Assembly (NCBI GenBank): GCA_941918925.1
Contig: OW799237.1
Span: forward strand, 75,837,126-75,901,125
Direction of reading: 5' to 3'
Source of the DNA: Phyto melanocephala
Taxonomy: Eukaryota; Arthropoda; Insecta; Diptera; Rhinophoridae
Length of the DNA stretch: 64,000 nucleotides
Below are positions 44,440-56,458 of the stretch, in pieces (the first letter of the stretch is position 1; every line of letters begins with the position of its first letter). A program made the translations under genes and the position numbers. Below the pieces are notes generated by a model that had not been told where the DNA came from, did not search any database, and saw only the letters and a program-made list of their open reading frames with translations.

Positions 44440-45702
44440 AAGAATGAGATCGATAAAACCCTAACACGAATAAAACGCAATAACTTTGAAACGAATTAAT
44501 CCATTTTAATGAAAATAGCGTGGTTTAACAATAAAATAACAGTAAATTAAAAAATTAATGCTTTTTGTAAAAATTCAGCTTTTTTTGATGAACGGTTTCA
44601 CCTTTTCCGGAATTGAGACCATGAGGGTTTTGATGGTATCCTTAGTAACTTTATTGCTGGAATAAGACCATTTCTGGGAAAAAATTTTAGTAGTATTAGC
44701 AACTTGTTTTGTATCCTTCAGCACTCTTTTGACTAAAGCCCAGTAACGTTCGATGGGCCTTAGTTCTGGACAATTAGGTTGATTTGCTTCTTTTGGCACT
44801 ACCACTATATTATTTGTTTCATACCATTTTGCTGCAGATTTACTATAATGACACGACGCTAGGTCGGGCCAAAAATATGTTGACTTATTGTGTTTTCGTA
44901 TGAATGGAAGCAACCTCTTCTGCAAGCACTCCTTGATGTAAATATCAGTGTTGATAATCCCAGTAGTAATAAATTTACTGCTTCTTTCTCCGCACGTGCA
45001 TATAGCTTGCCAAACTAAGTACTTCTTTGGAAACTTTGTCTTTTTTTGGAACTTAAATTGGTCATCGACATTATCTCTTCCATCGGCCACATAATAACTT
45101 CGTCCTGGGAGCTGAGAAAAGTCGGCAAGAACGTAAGTCTCATCATCCATAATACAACACTCATATTTGTTGATAAAATTTCTAAGCAGTTCTTTGGCAC
45201 GACTTTTTGCATCCAAGTTTTTCTTCGAATTTCTGTCTGGCACTTTCTGAACCTTGTAGGACTTAAGGCCTTCATATCTTTTAACCTTCCTTACAAAAAA
45301 ATCGGAACAGTTTGCTTTTAAGGCGGCTTTACGGTTAGACTAACAATCTTTGAAGCTAACTGTGGGTCAGTTATACCTTTTTTAGCTCCACTTTCAGCTT
45401 TCCTTTTAATACTACGACGTTCGTTATACACTTTTATCACACGCGAAACTGTTTGTCGTGACACCTTTATCTCATTTGCAATAGATTTGTAAGTACGACT
45501 GGGATTTTTTTAAAAAATTGTTATTATTTTTTCACGCACTTTTTCTTCGGAATCCATTTTCAAACAAACTAATAACCCGATTATGCTATTATTTTGTACA
45601 CAAGTTTTTAAATGCAAACTTGATCATAAACAGTTATATTTTTTGTGCATAAAGAAAGGTGGAATTAAAAATGTGTGTTAAGGTTTCACTGATCTCATTC
45701 TT
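44440..45702 (-). mobile_element. Tc1/mariner-superfamily element, DD37E type, 1.26 kb, TA-flanked
   Basis: Terminal inverted repeats begin AAAGAATGAGATCGATAAAA on the left and AAAGAATGAGATCAGTGAAA on the right, continuing ACC(C/T)TAACAC. TA dinucleotides flank the element (44438-44439 and 45703-45704). The length is that of a complete element, so the copy is broken only by point changes and small indels in its transposase, described in the next entry. Resemblance to the mosquito ITmD37E group is from memory. Confidence 0.88.
44575..45557 (-). pseudogene. DD37E transposase pseudogene
   Basis: The start codon is at 45557 (MDSEEKVREK). A TAA follows in an A/T homopolymer near 45511, then an HTH (TYKSIANEIKVSRQTVSRVI), a frameshift near 45340, VRKVKRYEGLKSYKVQKVPD, and an intact 222-codon stretch to the stop at 44575. 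Catalytic residues are visible: CIMDDETYVLADFSQLPG (first Asp), FWPDLASCHYS (second Asp) and CPELRPIERYW (Glu), with 37 residues between the second Asp and the Glu. Two disruptions in about 327 codons suggest recent death. Confidence 0.88.
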
Positions 45703-45731
45703 TATGCACTGAACTTTATAGTTTAGCCTAA

Positions 45732-45956
45732 ATAAAACAAGGCGTTATCCACACTTTGCGCTGTATATTGCCTGTGGTTGATGATATGAAACTTGTGGGC
45801 AATTTTATCTCCTACGACTTTTATGATACTATTAAATTGAAAAAAAAACTTTTTTTGATCAAAGGGATATTAGAAGAACTCGACTCGCGGCTTTCGACTT
45901 CTAATGGCTCAAGCTGTGATGATTTAGCCAACATAAATATTTACACAAGTTCATAG
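45732..45956 (+). CDS. Unidentified ORF, possibly not a gene
   Basis: This is 74 open codons without an ATG at the start (IKQGVIHTLRCILPVVDDMK, later ILEELDSRLSTSNG and CDDLANINIYTSS). Composition is less AT-driven than most ORFs here. It begins 30 bp beyond the DD37E element. No family is recognised and no splice sites or promoter support it. Confidence 0.15.
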   Translation: MKQGVIHTLRCILPVVDDMKLVGNFISYDFYDTIKLKKKLFLIKGILEELDSRLSTSNGSSCDDLANINIYTSS

Positions 45957-47929
45957 TTCATCAGGTCGGTTACATATTACGCTCGGTTTTTTTTTTCCTA
46001 CTTGCAATTCCGACCGTTTTTGTTTTACCTATTTCAGATTCCGTTAATTTGGAATATTTGTTGTAAGGCCCAAATCTTTGCATATCTTAAGGGTCCGCTT
46101 TCCTTTTTTATACAAATCATAAAGAGTAAATAATTATCTCAAGAAACTTAAAGTATGCTTACTGCATTAAAGATATTTAATATGAATTATGCTATTAGAA
46201 AAGTCTGTAATAAATTCTCTTGAGCGATTTTAAATTTCATTAATACTTTTCTAAAGAAACAAAATGTGAATTTAATTTTACTTTAGAAAGAAATTTGTTG
46301 CTGTGACATGCCATTTTGAAATTTACTATGTTTTTTTACTTGTCAAATTTGTGACTCATGAGTCATTTTGCATGTTTGTCAAAATAGTTATTTGACAGCC
46401 AATCGCCGCTGACTATTTTCCAGCAGAGATTTCTACCAACATCTGATGTCAGGTGACTTGTCAGAACAAAAAAGAGCAAGTTCTGATTTGCACATGAGTT
46501 TTACAGGAGCAATGTTTTAAGGTAGCACACGACATGTTCATTTTTAGCACCGGAAAATTTGACAAGACAGATGTAAAAAACATGCCGTGTATTAGTTGCT
46601 TTGGACAAGACGGTTTTGATATTTTTTATTAAAAAATTTTTTCTTAATACTTATTGTGTTAATTTGTTTAAGCACCCGTACTAATATAAACGTCGTAATA
46701 CAATTTAAACTTTGGACTTTTTGTGGTCTCAGCACGCGTCAAATGTAACGTAATATGCATCTAAGAGGAACAATGTTTTTCTTATGGTTTTCCTTTTTAT
46801 TTATACGCAATTGTTGTAAGAGTAAAACAATACTTACTACTATTTTTTATCGTTAGTTGTTTCTTTAGCGCTTTAGCAGACTTTGTATAAACTATTTAGT
46901 ATATTAAGTTGGACATGTTGTAAGCAACTTTAACTTTATACAAATGCAGCTTAAATATGTAATAATTTATTCTGAAATTTTGTAGAAACTCTGTCGTTAT
47001 TGGAAGCTTTTTTTAATACATTCTCTATTTATAGAAATTCTTTAAATTTATTTGAGGAAAAATAAACTAAAAATTGAACTTGAATTTATAATTTAAAGAT
47101 ATTCCTCTATAAATTCTGTGTTTAAAGAAAGTGTTGAACAATCTGTTTACTTAAAAAAATTTATATTATAAAATTTCCGTGTTTACAGAAAATGTTTAAC
47201 AAATTCTTTGGAAAAGAAATAAATAAATACGTTAAATAAAAATAATTAGGAATTCCTAAATTTTTTAGAAAATGTAAAAAAAATGTTTTTCTTTGGGAAT
47301 TGGCAAATTCATAAAACCGGCTTTAAGTTTAACGACCATCTTAGTAATAGCAAAATTCAGATCGTAAACTACTTATGCCAAAAATTTTGGTATATATTAA
47401 CTGTTATCAATAGTTTATCTCTAAACGATTATGTTGTTTTTAAGCTCCTTAACTGTTGTAGGACTATTGCTGTACACTAGAGTTGTGTAGTGCTGAACGA
47501 CCTAGTTCAATTGAACTATTCACCCAAAAGAGCTAAGTGAACGTTTCACTATACTGAGCACTTTTAGCTCTTAGTTCATCGTTTAAGTTTTTGTTTTCAT
47601 TCTTTTAAATGAGTTTTCATATACATATATTGTTGTGTATAGTACTGATACTTCATTTGTTCATGGTGCACATTACCAGTTACGATGTTTTAGCTATTTA
47701 AAGACAGTTTTTTGGAAAATAATTTTCTGCTGCAGGTATACCGATTTTTGTCGGAGTTAAAATTAAATGCAGAACTTATAATTAGATATTAATGTAAAAA
47801 CAAGGACGGGAGACTTCAATAATGTTATTATAACAATATTGTAGAATGTACTTGATAAATGATTTACATAAATTATTTAATTACATATTTTAATTACAAA
47901 GAGTTGAATCCCGGAATGTTCTGCAATGC
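45957..47929. other. No gene recognised
   Basis: AT-rich DNA. A stretch at 47485-47620 has repeated AGTTCA/GAGC words (GACCTAGTTCAATTGAACTA), resembling a diverged palindromic repeat, but boundaries are unclear. Confidence 0.4.
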
Positions 47930-48478
47930 AAGAGCGAGATAAGCTCATATGCAAATTGTGAACATCTGGAGATAATATGGATACCAAGCCATCACAGGCT
48001 GATCGGAAACAAGAAAGCTGACAAATTATCCAAAATGGGAGCTCTTCTGAGTACTATAACTTTGGAGAACGCTAAACCCCTTAAACGATTCAAGGATGAA
48101 CTTAAATGTTGGGCGACGGAGGAACATGCCATAAAATGGCAAGGCACTGATGTCGGTAATGTGACAAAAATACTATGGGGTGACCCAAATCTTGGGAAAT
48201 CAAAGAAAATTCTGAGACTAATTAGACCAACACTTAGGAGACTAACCACTGTGATAACAGGTCATACGGAGTTGAGAACCCATCTAGCTCGCGTGAAATT
48301 GTCTGAGGAAATGACATGTAGAGCATGCGAGGAAGATGAAGAGACTTTAATACACTATCTCTGTCATTGTTTTGCGTTTGGGCATATTAGTCGCGAGAAT
48401 TTTAGTATGCCGAATTTGAAGTACCTGGCGAACTCGAACTGGAACACCATAAGAAATTACATTGAGGGACTTTAGTGT
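47930..48478 (+). pseudogene. Non-LTR retrotransposon C-terminus (RNase H end and Cys/His tail)
   Basis: The frame reads WIPSHHRLIGNKKADKLSKM (end of an RNase H domain with the last His and Asp), then a 140-residue tail with LRRLTTVITGHTELRTHL and a zinc-finger-like CRACEEDEETLIHYLCHC (CX2CX8HX4C), to a proper stop at 48475. The 146-codon piece is uninterrupted, so this is one of the younger fragments. The 5' part is missing and no poly(A) is seen. Confidence 0.82.
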
Positions 48479-48489
48479 ACACTTTTGAA

Positions 48490-48554
48490 TCCTACAAAAA
48501 AATAGTCTAAAAGCATCAAATCGCACGACCTTGGTGGGTAATTCACTTGTCCTC
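48490..48554 (-). pseudogene. Mariner transposase scrap (PPRSCDL motif)
   Basis: Minus-strand reading QVNYPPRSCDLMLLDYFFVG corresponds to the third catalytic motif of mariner transposase. Nothing else of the element remains; it is cut off exactly where the MITE at 48555 begins. Confidence 0.65.
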
Positions 48555-48720
48555 CACGAGCATGCAAAAAAAACATGGTTGTGGTAATCATAATCAAAGA
48601 GCTATGATTGAATTGTATGATTGTAGTTAAAATATATAATGGTTGCCAGTTAACATCATTATATTTAATTACAGTATCGTGCAATAATCATATGTATGAC
48701 TATAAATAAAATGGACAATA
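48555..48720. mobile_element. Second, partial copy of the 720-bp MITE
   Basis: It begins CACGAGCATGCAAAAAAAAC, then ATGGTTGTGGTAATCATAATC, and is similar over about 150 bp to the complement of 17980-18151 (shared words GATTGAATTGTATGAT, GTTAACATCATTATA, CAATAATCATATGTATGACT). The far end is not found. Confidence 0.6.
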
Positions 48721-49159
48721 TTTTATTAAATTATTCGGGATATGGTCCCATAATTTTTCAATCATATTTATTTGGTTGTTGTGTTTAAGCTGGTTTATAT
48801 GCAATCCACTTGTGCTTATGCCAGAACATCAGTAAACCTTTACCGAAAAATTTTTAATAAAGCAAAAAAAAGTTATAAGTTTTTATTTCTAAATTCTCAT
48901 AACCATAATGAGAATTCAAAATAAAAACCAAAAATCGTAAAAAACTTGATGAAAAGCCTAACCAACAATTATTCAATTTTAATTTATTTTATTTTTCTAA
49001 TCCCTTTAACATTTTTGGCTAACACACGGTTAACACGAAATGTTTGTAAGGGCAACCGAAAAAAAAAATCTTCTCTTATTAAATCTTGAAAATGTCTAGT
49101 AAATAGACATTATTAACTCATAAAATATGGGTTTCTTTTCACGTACTATGCAAGCGTTC

Positions 49160-49790
49160 TATGCACTTATTGAAATTAGGTAGGTACAAACGCCCGTTCG
49201 TCTACGTCCCCTGGCTGTCGTTACTCAGAAATCCTGTCCTGTTTATAAAGCTGTGAATCTTCCCCAGATCACATGTGGAAAGACAAGTTTTATTAACAAG
49301 TATTCGCTGGCATAGAATCTGGTGGCTCAGGTCCCCGAATGCAGGACAATTACAGAGAAGATGTTCAGTTGTCTCCTCCTATTCGTCGTTGTTGCAACTT
49401 CTGCAGAAGTCATTGTAAGGGAAACTTAACCTTTTTGCATGTGTACCTATAGGTCAGTGTCCGGTTATGACCGCTATGAGGTTCCTAAGTGCATCAGCCC
49501 TATTATTACCATCAATATCCGCATGTTCTGGAACCCATGCAAGGATAACCGTCGAATGTCTCGCTATCTCCTCAAGAGACACCCGGCATTCTTGGACAAT
49601 TTTCGATGTGCTGTACACACTCTCCAGGGACCTAATAGCCGCCATGCTGTCAGTAAATATATCAATATTCCCGCCAGATATTCCATGATACTGAATCTGT
49701 TCCGGTATATTCGTCGCGAAACACGGATCGAATACTGGTTCAGGTATTTTGTAATCAATAGGAGAAGCAATATTGATCATACCTAAAATT
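49160..49790 (-). pseudogene. Non-LTR retrotransposon fragment: RNase H and Cys/His tail
   Basis: On the minus strand the frame has GGNIDIFTDSMAAIRSLESV (RNase H Asp), SLEEIARHSTVILAWVPEHA and DIDGNNRADALRNLIAV (final Asp), then ITGH. After a stop come THAKRLSFPYNDFCRSCNND and a frame slip with TTEHLLCNCPAFGDL, a CX2C..HX4C tail. The typical H in 'WVPGH' is preceded by E here. It belongs to the same broad group as the plus-strand copies but a different family. The plus-strand ORF at 49439 is its shadow. Confidence 0.8.
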
Positions 49791-50554
49791 CTGGCATGTC
49801 CATAATTCGCATAATGCCCTTGTGCTGAACAGTGCTTTAGATAGGGTGGTCCTAAGATAATACGTTCGAAGATGTCTCTTCACTAATTGAAATTGAGTGA
49901 AATGTATTAATATATTTATATAAACTCATGCTCTCCAATGACACGTTAATGCAAAAATCATGCATCTTTTATCTAAATTGAACCATTTTATCTTGGGTTG
50001 AACTTATGCATTCACTATTTCTTTTGCATGTCGTATTTTGCTGGGAAAAAGAGCGGTTAAAAACAAATTAATATTGAAAAAATTATCTCACGTTAAAAAC
50101 TATCCTATATGTTCTTGGTACCTTCTTACAAAATTTTATCAAAATCCATCATGTAGTTTTTGAGCAAATTGAGTTTAAGATGCCCGAAATACAGACAAAC
50201 GAAAATTCTAAAAAATGGTGTTTTGAATTCCAAATCATTGACTATATACACCGCCATAAAATTAAAATAAATATATATTTCACGAAGAGACAAAGTTGCA
50301 TAAAAAATTTAATTAAACTTATTATGATTACCTGCAACCATTATACAGCCATTTTAAAAACAATAAAACAAGCCAATCATAGTATGATGCACATAGATTA
50401 TGATTAACTCAACTGCTTGTTTATCTGTATGTAAATAAATTATCATATATCAATAAACGCATCTTAATAAATTTTTAATTTATATGTAGAACATTTTTTT
50501 AAAACTTAAATTTTGTTAAAATTTTTATTTTAAAGTTAACAGGACATGTAGTGG

Positions 50555-51645
50555 ATAATGTAGATGTTAAAAGCTTGTAAAGGAACTGTGTTTTCTTACA
50601 GAAAACACATGGGGACAATTTTAGGTTGCATGAGACAGTCGCTCTTAGTAACCGAAGAATGGTGTGAACAGGGACCAACCGTAAATGCTGGCAAGTCGGA
50701 TGCTATGCTCTTCACGCGGAGAAGGAAGGGCATAGAGATTGAATCCTTAATGCTTTTTGGAACCGAGATCAACGTGTCCAGGAAGGTGAAATATCTGGCG
50801 GTAACGCTGGAAATGAAACTAACCTGGAATGATCATTTTGAGACAAGGGTACAGAAGGCAAAGAGGATTCTTCATCAGTGTAAACGGGTTTGCGGTCGGA
50901 AGTGGGGAATCTAACCTAAGGCTGCACACTGGATTTACACAGTGGTGGTGAGACCGACGATCACTTACGCATCTGTTGTCTGGTGGCCGAAGGCCTCTCA
51001 GGCGACGATTAGGCGGAAGTTGGACAGGGTTGAACGGATTGCTTGCATGGGTATATGTGGCGCGATACGTACCACACCAACGCAAGCGCAAGGAGAATCC
51101 TCGACCTCGTGGATAAAGAGGTTAGGGAGGGTCAAATGCCGATGGAGCGCATGAGTCGGGCAAAAGTGGTCGAAAGGCTACATAACACGCTCATAGCGGA
51201 TGGATCCATGCACGATGAGTGCGTGGAGAATGACATTAGTATCTTAACTGATGGGTCCTTTATGGACAGAAGGGCAGGTGCTGGTGTGTACTCATCTGAG
51301 TTGAACCTATCCTGTACCCTAAATCTGGGGAACTACGTGCCAGTCAATCAGGCAGAAATGCTTGGTTTGCTGCACGCGTTGGACCACCTGTTGGAATGTC
51401 GAATGCATGGGAAGAGAATTCTTATTGCACTTGACAACCAGTCGGTTATAAAACGTATGCAGCGGATTGATGTGAATTCCTCTTTGGTGCTTGAGTGTGT
51501 TCTGAAGCTCAATAGGTGTGCCTCTACAAATGAAGTAACGCTGATGTGGGTTAAGGGACACATACGAAATCACTGAGGAGCGAAGGGGGTCGAAAAGGGA
51601 CACGTGATAGTAGTGGTCTGCTTCGATATTCCCCCTACATGTGTA
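50555..51645 (+). pseudogene. Non-LTR retrotransposon fragment: RT thumb and RNase H
   Basis: Three frames cover one coding region. First, GPTVNAGKSDAMLFTRRRKG to HFETRVQKAKRILHQCKRVC (after the RT catalytic core). Next, after a stop, VVRPTITYASVVWWPKASQA. Last, after a frameshift near 51080, ERMSRAKVVERLHNTLIADG and an RNase H domain: ILTDGSFMDRRAGAGVY (Asp), NQAEMLGLLHALD (Glu), IALDNQSVIKRM (Asp), VTLMWVKGH. The last part of RNase H and the tail are replaced by TACGAAATCACTGAGGAGCG. It is the younger sister of 40210-42115. Confidence 0.85.
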
Positions 51646-53050
51646 TATATATACAGAAAAATTACAAAAAAATATTTTCAAGAGACTGTAATACGAGCAA
51701 TTAGTGAATTAAATGTCACAACATTTGAATATTACAAGTGTAATAAGTTTTATCCAGTTGATTCTATGTAAGTAGAGTACCTTTTAAAGTCGTTTTTAAT
51801 TTCCCAACTCCCTTATTTTTGTTTTGTTAACCTTGTTTTGTAAACAAATATTAAAAGAAAATAAACCAAAAGAGACAGAGAGAAATATAACACAAAGAAA
51901 AGTAAAACCTTAATGGTTTGGAAATTTGCAATATTATACATTAATTGTTACAAAAAAAAAAAAAAATTATAAAAACAAAAGCAAAATGTTTAACGTTGCA
52001 TTTAACCAGGTTTAAAGACCTTTGCATTCGAAACCATATAGAAAAAGAAAAGCAGGCCTTAATTTTGTTGAATTTTTTTTTAACGCAGCACAAACAAAAA
52101 AAAAAGCACTCGAAAAGCCTAAGACAATATTGAAACCTCAAATATTAAAAAAAATATATTTTTTAAGTGACTGAAAAATAATATTTTTTTTTTTGTTTAA
52201 CAAAAACTTAGTATGGCGGCACTTTGTCTGCAAGTTTTATTTAAAATAGTTCAACAATTTCTTTTAACTTTTTGCTGATACTTTTAACTAGATTTTTTTT
52301 TATAATTTACTGCATATTTCATATTTTTAAAGAATAAAATTATAATAATAATAAATATTAGTGGCACTTTTAAACAAATAAACAATTCGCCAAACTGCAA
52401 AATACTAAAAGCAAAATAAAATGTCAGTTTATTTTTTAATAGATGACGACAGCACTAAAGAATGAATGGACAACAAAAACTATGGACCAATAACAACAAA
52501 CACCTTAGAGTTTCACCAACAGTTTTTAACTGATTTTGGACCCCAACAGAAACACCCGTAGTTAAACTTAATTATTGTCAATTGCAAAAACAAACAATTT
52601 AAAATATCCAAGTCATCCATAATGCAGCACAAAAACAAAATATCGCTTTAATTTATTATACTTTAATTTGGCTCATATTTTTTTCTAGATTTTGTTCACA
52701 TTGTTTTAAGAAATTTTGCAATCATGTTTTTTTTTTTTTTAATTCATGAATTATTGATTCATTGTTAAATTTTTGTTTGTTTATGGTTTGAAATATTTCA
52801 GTTCAAATTTCATAGCAAATCCAAAAAAATAAAAATCGTGCAATTAGTTTAAAACTTGACTACAACAAAAAGAGTTCGTAACTTTTTAATGTGATTTAAG
52901 ATTTAAACAAAAAAGTTTTAATTAAACATTTAATCATGATTATAATTTGAAGACTTTTTATTGCGTGTAATGCAATTGATACAAAACTTAATCAGTGGCT
53001 GATTTAGTGGTGTGAAAAGATTGATAAAGCGATAAACTCTAAATATAAAT
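51646..53050. other. No gene recognised
   Basis: Very AT-rich with long A and T runs. Nothing recognisable. Confidence 0.5.
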
Positions 53051-53578
53051 AAACAAGTAAGAATGATATATTCGGCTATGACGAATCTTATATACCCTTC
53101 ACACAGTTTTATACCATCATGTAATGACCATAACTGACAATTGTGACCAAAATTATTTAAGGAAATCTATAATTTGAACTTTTTATTGTAATTTTTCGCC
53201 TTTATCTTTGTCGTTAATTGACACATTAAACCAAGATTTTCTGTAAATGTTGTCCAAGGTACATATTTTACAGATACGCAGCAAACGTTGCAGTGAGTTC
53301 CATAGGAGCTGCAATATCTGACTTTGTTTGGGTAAAAAACAGAGGCAAATCTTTTCAAAGCATATATTATAAAGTGGTACCATAGGAGAGCCTAAAGTTT
53401 CCGTCGAGGTGGCTTCGAAAAGTTGATTTCAACATACATACAGACAGACGGACATATCTTTATCAACTTCTCTATCTATAAGGATTTAGAATTAATATAT
53501 TTAACTTGTACGTTCTAAAATTAATATTGCAGAAATTACAAACGGAATGACAAGCACACTCGTGTGAAGGGTATAAAA
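53051..53578 (+). mobile_element. Mini-me/DINE-1-like element, copy 12 (short, diverged subfamily)
   Basis: It is complete from AACAAGTAAGAATGATATAT to CTCGTGTGAAGGGTATAAAA at only about 530 bp. It keeps TTCGGCTATGACGAA in the hairpin position, AAAGTTGATTTCAACATACA, CAGACAGACGGACA and a weakened core. The middle is unlike the other copies. Confidence 0.8.
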
Positions 53579-53898
53579 ATGAGTCAGGGAAGTCAGGGTT
53601 GTGTGTGTTTCAGTCCTATTTCATACTTTTGTATGCTTCAAGTTGTTGTTGGTAATTTTCATTGCAAGTAGAACTTGTCAAACTCGAAAAATTCTCATTT
53701 AATGAGAATTGGGTGATTATTTAACCGTTTGGGTAAAACAATAGAGAATTTGCAAAACTGAAAGAAATTTTATTTCCTTTTTCTTTCCTTCCATTCGCAG
53801 TTCATCTGTTAGCTCTAATTTTGGTATACTTTTGCCAATAGTTATTTCTATAATATAAAAAAATAATATTTGTATAATATTTATCTGTTAACTTTTTC

Positions 53899-54190
53899 AA
53901 GAATATAGAGGCGTCACTGCAAGACGACGACACTAATCGAACTGAAAATGTGCCAGGCAACAGCATGCCACTTATAACGCGTAAGCCTTCAGAACGAAAT
54001 GAGGCTAGTGGCGTGCCTTTGGTAAGAATGGGTTCGGGTTCAGTTCTAGTATGAATCTCCAAAAAAAGATGAATAAGAGAGCGGGTTCTGAAAACGATCA
54101 AAGAAGTGTAAGAGGTCATCAAGCCTGGATTTCTAGCAGCGATAATAGATCGCACTGATACTGATTGAATAGCGTCTTTTGATGGTAAAC
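53899..54190 (+). other. GC-rich coding-like stretch, unidentified
   Basis: About 40 open codons (NIEASLQDDDTNRTENVPGN, SMPLITRKPSERNEASGVPL) lie between an acceptor-like tttttcaag and a donor-like TTG|gtaaga near 54021. GC content is clearly higher than in the flanks, and the raised GC continues to about 54600 with stops in all frames. It could be an exon of an unseen gene or an old transposon ORF. No family is recognised. Confidence 0.3.
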
Positions 54191-55037
54191 TTGAAAAGTT
54201 ATGAATAATCCGTGCGGAACAGTAAGTAAGTGAGCATCAATGGGCGTCAACTGTGGTAACAAGATTTCTTTTGAAATCTTTAAAACCTAGGTTTAAGGCT
54301 GTGACCAGAGGCAAAGCTTGAAATAATACGGACTTCAGAATTACCTTTAAGGCTACTACAGACAGTATGGATTCAACCCTCCGTAATGTTTTTGTAAGTG
54401 GTTGAAAAGTTGTGGGGTGTATACTCGTTTTCGGATCACAGCAGAATCAATTTTGTATTAGATTATAGTATGTGTTGAAAGTATCCCTATAGAAATCCGC
54501 GCAGATCAGATTGGGCGACTTTTAGGCAGACTCTAGTATAGTCTGGTATAGGATAACTTTCTAATAATTGTAGTGTGTTCCAAGCGAAGATACTGGCCAT
54601 TGATTTTTTATGGTCATGAGTTTCCTGTCTCTTAAAAACTATTTCTTTTTGGTTAAGCCAGAAGACACAGCTATCTCAACGTGACATATGGCCATTTCCA
54701 TTAATATGTGAACCACGACTGTAAAAAAAATAAAAATTCTTGGAAGTTTTTCAATAAAAGTTTATTGATTTTACTATGCGCAGGTATTAAGAGCTTATTA
54801 AATTATTTTAAGAGCAATAATAAGAGTTGGATCTGATTATCTCTTTGACGTATTTTAAAGAATTGCAATAAACTATGTTTTTTTAGCGACTAAATTGTAA
54901 AAATAAATTTTAATTGTAAATATTCCACAAAAATTAGGTAAAAACAAAAATTAACAAGATCCATAAGAAAAAAGAAAATATAGAGCCCGATTTGCGGTAT
55001 TTTTTTTTTTTTTTGATTCTCTTGGATGTTATTTTTA

Positions 55038-55529
55038 TGTCACGTACGTAGTGCAAAAACATTGTTTGTCTCCGTCATTCGCATTTGAACAGTCGCAAGA
55101 GCACCTAATTTAGAATTTAACTTTTTTTTAACATAAAAATTTTACTGCCTAAGAATACTATTAGAGAAAAATCTGTCACGTACGATATTAAATTGAGTTT
55201 ATTATAAAATCATTTAAAGATTGTTTTCAATTAAGTATGATGGATTTTAAAAGAAAAATATTTGGTTTAATGTAAAAAAGTGTAAAAGAAAAAATACCTC
55301 GCAAGATTCGCAGATTTTTTCATATTTCCATATACACCTCAAACTCACTTTTGTTTTATGTCACGTACGATATATTCTTATTTTTCTGGATATTTCAGAC
55401 AACAATGATTCGAATATAATTAATTTTTCTTTTAAATAAAGGATGGAACAGAAAGATCTAATTTTGTTTTAGTTACTCTTACTTTTGCAAAAATTACTCC
55501 ACTTTATAGGAGTACAAATGTCACGTACG
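55038..55529 (+). repeat. Four dispersed copies of TGTCACGTACG
   Basis: TGTCACGTACG occurs at 55038, 55174, 55359 and 55519, all on the plus strand, and three are followed by AT(A/G). Spacings are 136, 185 and 160 bp and the DNA between is unrelated AT-rich sequence. Chance cannot explain four 11-mers in 500 bp. It could be a binding-site cluster or subterminal repeats of an unrecognised transposon. Confidence 0.8.
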
Positions 55530-56458
55530 ATGACATGGAAATGCCCAAATATTATACTATGATGAAATATTCGCCGTAGCTGGGGCTTTCGTGATGGGAA
55601 AATGTAAACTAATATTTAACAGCAGCCTGTAACTGTACGTATGGACGGAAAATCGCTTATTAGATTACAGCGATCGCTATACTTAAAGCGAGGTCTGGTA
55701 TATTATTTTTTTGTGTAGAATAGAAAAATACATTTAATTACTTTGTTTGATTGTTTAAATTCAAATGTTACTGCTACAAGTTGATGGTCGAGTGGCATAT
55801 AAAAAAATTTAAAACAAACCATTTAGTTTAGGAACATTAAATGTTTAATAAAAATAAAAAAAAACAAATTAATAAAATCATACAGTTCTTCCTTCCTATT
55901 TAAAAAGAAACAACAAGCTAGAAACTAAATGTTTAGTTAAAAATCTTGACATTTTAACTGCCTGTGCGTCTGTCTAATTGAAACAATTGCACTTACTTGA
56001 CAGCAATATTTAATGAATATGAATTTTTAACTTTTAAACAAAACATTTAATTCTGTAGAGATTCTAACAACGACAATAAATACAAATAAGTTTGTAATAA
56101 GTAACGACAGTAGCTGCACTTGGCATACATAGTTTAAATAAATATATGGGAGTGTTACAAAGCAAATAATTTATACTGAATATATTACAAAAATACATGC
56201 ATACATGCATGCATGTGTATGTTAGCAGCAAAAAGTTGGATGTTGTATTTATGCATGTAGATGCCTACCCAGTTGGAAATGCAAGCACTTAAAAGAGCTT
56301 TGCATATAATTTGTCTTTATTACAATTCTGCACTTTGTCAGCAAATTAAAGGGAAAATAAAAGCTCATTTAGGCAACTCGCAATACTTTACAGAATACAA
56401 GTTTTTCCCTTGAAAATATTGAGACTATTCTTTTTTAAATCCATAGCTGTTAAGTAAT

